From assembly GCF_000382065.1 (NCBI RefSeq), contig NZ_KB907501.1, positions 124,001-188,000 of the forward strand: a stretch of DNA of 64,000 nucleotides, in the 5' to 3' direction. Shown here in pieces: positions 61,522 to 64,000 of the stretch. Position numbers and translations under genes: made by a program. Position 1 is the first letter of the stretch. Every line of letters begins with the position of its first letter. This DNA comes from Stenotrophomonas hibiscicola ATCC 19867. GTDB lineage: Bacteria > Pseudomonadota > Gammaproteobacteria > Xanthomonadales > Xanthomonadaceae. A model generated the notes under the pieces. That model did no database searches. It was not told the DNA's origin and saw only the letters and a list, made by a program, of their open reading frames with translations.

Positions 61522-61887
61522 TTGCGCGCGCGAAACCCTTGTCGCGCCCGCTAGTTACATCGATTTTCATGCGCCAGCAGTTCGTCACGTGTGCATAACG
61601 AAGTTCTTTTATAAACACGCGAAATGGTGAACTGCTTCACGGCAACAGGATTTGCCGTGTCAAAGTCTTGACGATCTGCAAAGTTGCCGTTAACACTTGA
61701 AGCCCGTTTCAGAATCATTCATTTCGCAGTAACCGCTTGGCGCATGCGCTCGGGTTTCTGTCGCTGCGCGCCGTTCGGCATTACCCGCAGTAAATCACGC
61801 GAATAGACGCCCCCAGGGGACGCTGGGCCAGAAGGCTCGGCGATGGCGTCGCTTTGCCCAAAACCAGTCCAATCAGGAGCCGTACCG
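61522..61887. other. Lower-GC leader region before the adhesin gene
   Basis: About 365 bases, visibly richer in A and T than the rest of the window, with no gene. TTGACG at about 61667 is a fair -35 box but lacks a good -10 at the right distance, and TATAAA occurs near 61610. A long untranslated leader or regulator sites are likely. The ribosome site CAGGAG at 61874 precedes the ATG. Confidence 0.5.
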
Positions 61888-64000
61888 ATGAATCGGATTT
61901 ATCGCAAGGTCTGGAACAAAGTATTGGGTCAGTTGGTGGTGGCCTCGGAGCTGGCCTCCTCCGACAGCAGCGGTGGTGTTGTCGACCAGCGCCGCGATAC
62001 GACACAGGCCACGCCCGCGCTGTTGGCGGTGGCACTGGGCCTGGTATTGGGATTGGGCATGAGCAGTTCCGCCGCTGCACAGTCGGTGCAGATCGGTGGC
62101 AGCGCCACCTGTGTGGCACTCAGCGGCAAGCTGCTGGAAAAGTGCCTGGTTGAAGGCACGGCCAGTGCCAAGGGCAGCAACGCGGTGGCGATCGGTGGCA
62201 ACAGCAGCGCCAGCGCAGCCAACAGCGTTGCGCTGGGCGCAGGCTCCAAGGCTACGCGCGCCAACACGGTGTCTGTCGGCGATGCCGGCAAGGAACGGCA
62301 GATCACCAACGTGGCCGCCGGTACCCAGGCCACCGATGCGGTGAACAAGGGGCAGCTAGATGCGCAGGCGCGCGCCACGCAGGCCGCGCTGGCGGATGTC
62401 GCCGCAGCTGGGGACCGCTACTTCAAGGCTGATGGCGCAGGTGATGACAGCGACGCGGCCAAGATCGACGGGCAAGGCGCGGTAGCCGCCGGTGCCGGCG
62501 CCCAGTCCTTGGCCAATGCCACCACCGCCATCGGCACCCAGGCCATTGCCGCCGGTCTCGGCGCCAGTGCGTTCGGACAAGGCGCATTGGCGATCGGCGA
62601 TGCCAGCGTGGTGGTCGGGCAGAGCGCCGCAGCGTTCGGTCTCGGTGACACCGCCGTTGGCGCCAGCGCCTATGCCGCCAGCGAGAACGGCGCGGCCACC
62701 GCCCTGGGTGCGCTGTCCGAAGCCACCGCCGATGGCGCCACTGCCGTGGGTGGCGGTGCCGTGGCGATGGGCCCGGGCAGTACCGCACTGGGTCGCGGCG
62801 CCACTGCCGCCAATGAAGCATCAATCGCGGTGGGTGCGTTCAGCACCGCCGTCGGTGAGTACAGCACCGCGCTGGGGTCCAACTCGGCGGCGGTTGCCAC
62901 CGGCAGCGTGGCGCTGGGCGCCGGCTCGCTGGCCGACCGCGTCGATACCGTCTCTGTCGGCGCCGCCGAATATGGCCTGACCCGGCAGATCACCAGCGTC
63001 GCTGCGGGTACCGAAGATACCGACGCGGTCAATGTCGGCCAGTTGAAGAACGTGGCCGCCGTGGCCGATGCCACGGCCAAGCGTTTCCAGGCCACTGGCA
63101 GCAGCAACAGCGACGCCGGCGCGCTGGCCGAAGGTGACGAGGCACTGGCGGCCGGCGAGGCGGCCAACGCCATCGGCAACGGCACCACCGCCGTGGGTGC
63201 CGGCGCCACGGCCGTTGCGCAGAACGCCACCGCCGTCGGCAACAACGCGCTGGCGTCGGGCCAGAACAGCGCCGCGTTCGGCAACAACGCACAGGCCAAC
63301 GGCCCGGGCAGTGTCGCCGTCGGTGGTGCTGCGGTGGATGCCGACGGCAACCCGCTGATCACCAGTGGCGGCGTGCCGGTGGAAACCGGCGCCACCAGCG
63401 CCGGTGTCGGTGGCACCGCGGTGGGCGCCAGTGCCGAAGCCAGTGGATTTGCGGCGTCGTCCTACGGCGTTGGCGCGTATGCCGCCGGTGCGCAGTCGTC
63501 GGCATTCGGTGCGGTCGCCAATGCCATCGGTGACTACTCCACCGCACTGGGTACGCAGAGTACCGCCACTGGTAGCAGCAGCGTCGCCATCGGCGGCCCG
63601 GCCGACCTGATTCCGGGCCTGGGCTTCTTCGTGCAGACCCAGGCCAGCGGCGAAGCCGCCACCGCGGTCGGCGCCGGCGCTATCGCCAGCGGTGATCGTG
63701 CGGTGGCCAACGGCAGCCTGACCGAAGCCTCCGGCGCGGAATCCACCGCCGTCGGCTACTTCGCTTACGCCCCGGGTGAGAATGCCAGCGCACTCGGCGC
63801 GCAGACCTGGGCCAGCGGCGCACAGAGCACGGCCGTCGGGTACTACGCCACCGCGCGTGGCGCCAACAGCGTCGCGCTTGGCGCGAATTCCGAAGCGGTG
63901 CGCGCCAACAGCGTGGCCGTCGGCAGTGCCGGCAACGAACGGCAGATCACCAGCGTCGCTGCCGGCAGCGAAGCCACCGATGCAGTGAACAAGGCGCAGT
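61888..64000 (+). CDS. Trimeric autotransporter adhesin (YadA-like), N-terminal part cut by window end
   Basis: The frame is open from ATG 61888 to the window end (704 full codons). It begins with an extended signal peptide (MNRIYRKVWNKVLGQLVVAS, then a hydrophobic segment ending SSAAAQ near 65). The mature part is made of YadA head repeats of the type VAIGxxAxAxGxxSxAxG. Three neck-type segments are seen, each like VSVGxxGxERQIT followed by AAGxxxTDAVN, at about 62265-62355, 62945-63040 and 63905-64000. The stalk and membrane anchor lie beyond the window. It would form a trimeric surface fibre for attachment and biofilm. High repeat content invites length variation between strains. Confidence 0.93.
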   Translation, partial: MNRIYRKVWNKVLGQLVVASELASSDSSGGVVDQRRDTTQATPALLAVALGLVLGLGMSSSAAAQSVQIGGSATCVALSGKLLEKCLVEGTASAKGSNAVAIGGNSSASAANSVALGAGSKATRANTVSVGDAGKERQITNVAAGTQATDAVNKGQLDAQARATQAALADVAAAGDRYFKADGAGDDSDAAKIDGQGAVAAGAGAQSLANATTAIGTQAIAAGLGASAFGQGALAIGDASVVVGQSAAAFGLGDTAVGASAYAASENGAATALGALSEATADGATAVGGGAVAMGPGSTALGRGATAANEASIAVGAFSTAVGEYSTALGSNSAAVATGSVALGAGSLADRVDTVSVGAAEYGLTRQITSVAAGTEDTDAVNVGQLKNVAAVADATAKRFQATGSSNSDAGALAEGDEALAAGEAANAIGNGTTAVGAGATAVAQNATAVGNNALASGQNSAAFGNNAQANGPGSVAVGGAAVDADGNPLITSGGVPVETGATSAGVGGTAVGASAEASGFAASSYGVGAYAAGAQSSAFGAVANAIGDYSTALGTQSTATGSSSVAIGGPADLIPGLGFFVQTQASGEAATAVGAGAIASGDRAVANGSLTEASGAESTAVGYFAYAPGENASALGAQTWASGAQSTAVGYYATARGANSVALGANSEAVRANSVAVGSAGNERQITSVAAGSEATDAVNKAQ

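Noticed and set aside
57290..61618. Very long minus-strand reading frame opposite purL
   Set aside because: It mirrors purL, whose domains and catalytic residues are complete. Its translation is rich in His, Arg and Gln without family motifs, as expected for antisense of high-GC coding DNA.

Overview
The window is high-GC gammaproteobacterial DNA of the Xanthomonadaceae, best matched to the Stenotrophomonas maltophilia complex. Three things point there. An O-antigen island sits between metB and etfA, the classic variable LPS locus of this family. An rmlBACD-xanAB block follows it. Many short GTAG-ended palindromes of the kind called SMAG elements in S. maltophilia are scattered between genes. 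I count 52 protein genes, two of them cut by the window edges, and see no rRNA, tRNA, CRISPR array or insertion sequence.

Layout. 1-6382: end of a maleylacetoacetate isomerase, a UdgX-like uracil-DNA glycosylase paired with a radical SAM protein, pilU, a DUF4398/OmpA-like envelope pair and a YdcH protein. 6684-9362: transsulfuration genes (cystathionine beta-synthase and metB). 9362-19696: an O-antigen island with an ABC exporter (wzm, wzt), a giant methyltransferase/coiled-coil/double glycosyltransferase, a Gtr-like set of membrane glycosylation proteins, another glycosyltransferase and a small NAD-binding sugar enzyme. 19868-21555: etfBA. 21819-28119: dTDP-rhamnose genes (rmlBACD) and GDP-mannose genes (xanAB). 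28217-33693: SWIM/SNF2 helicase, 3-oxoacid CoA-transferase and an AlkB-like enzyme. 33698-37216: an Mla/MCE-type lipid transport operon. 37309-44693: ThrE-type exporter, H-NS-like protein, proS, a repeat-rich gap, pssA, a putative divergent holD, rimI and a DMT permease. 44773-54542: the conserved pepA-holC-valS and lptFG groups, an RDD protein, xerD and dsbC. 54662-64000: a secreted chitinase, purL and the start of a trimeric autotransporter adhesin.

How the parts fit. rmlBACD and xanAB make activated rhamnose and mannose-type sugars. The glycosyltransferases of the island would build the polymer. Wzm/Wzt, whose ATPase carries a C-terminal sugar-binding domain, would export it. The methyltransferase/coiled-coil protein is a candidate chain terminator and length ruler. 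LptFG would carry finished LPS to the outer membrane and the MCE operon would handle phospholipids there. The replication clamp-loader partner subunits chi (holC) and, if my reading is right, psi (holD) are about 4 kb apart.

The least explained material is between genes: four long stem-loops with different but self-complementary arms around a shared core (41133-41483 and 57051-57427), a 530-bp mirror-symmetric composite, a 23-bp tandem array, and several perfect hairpins.
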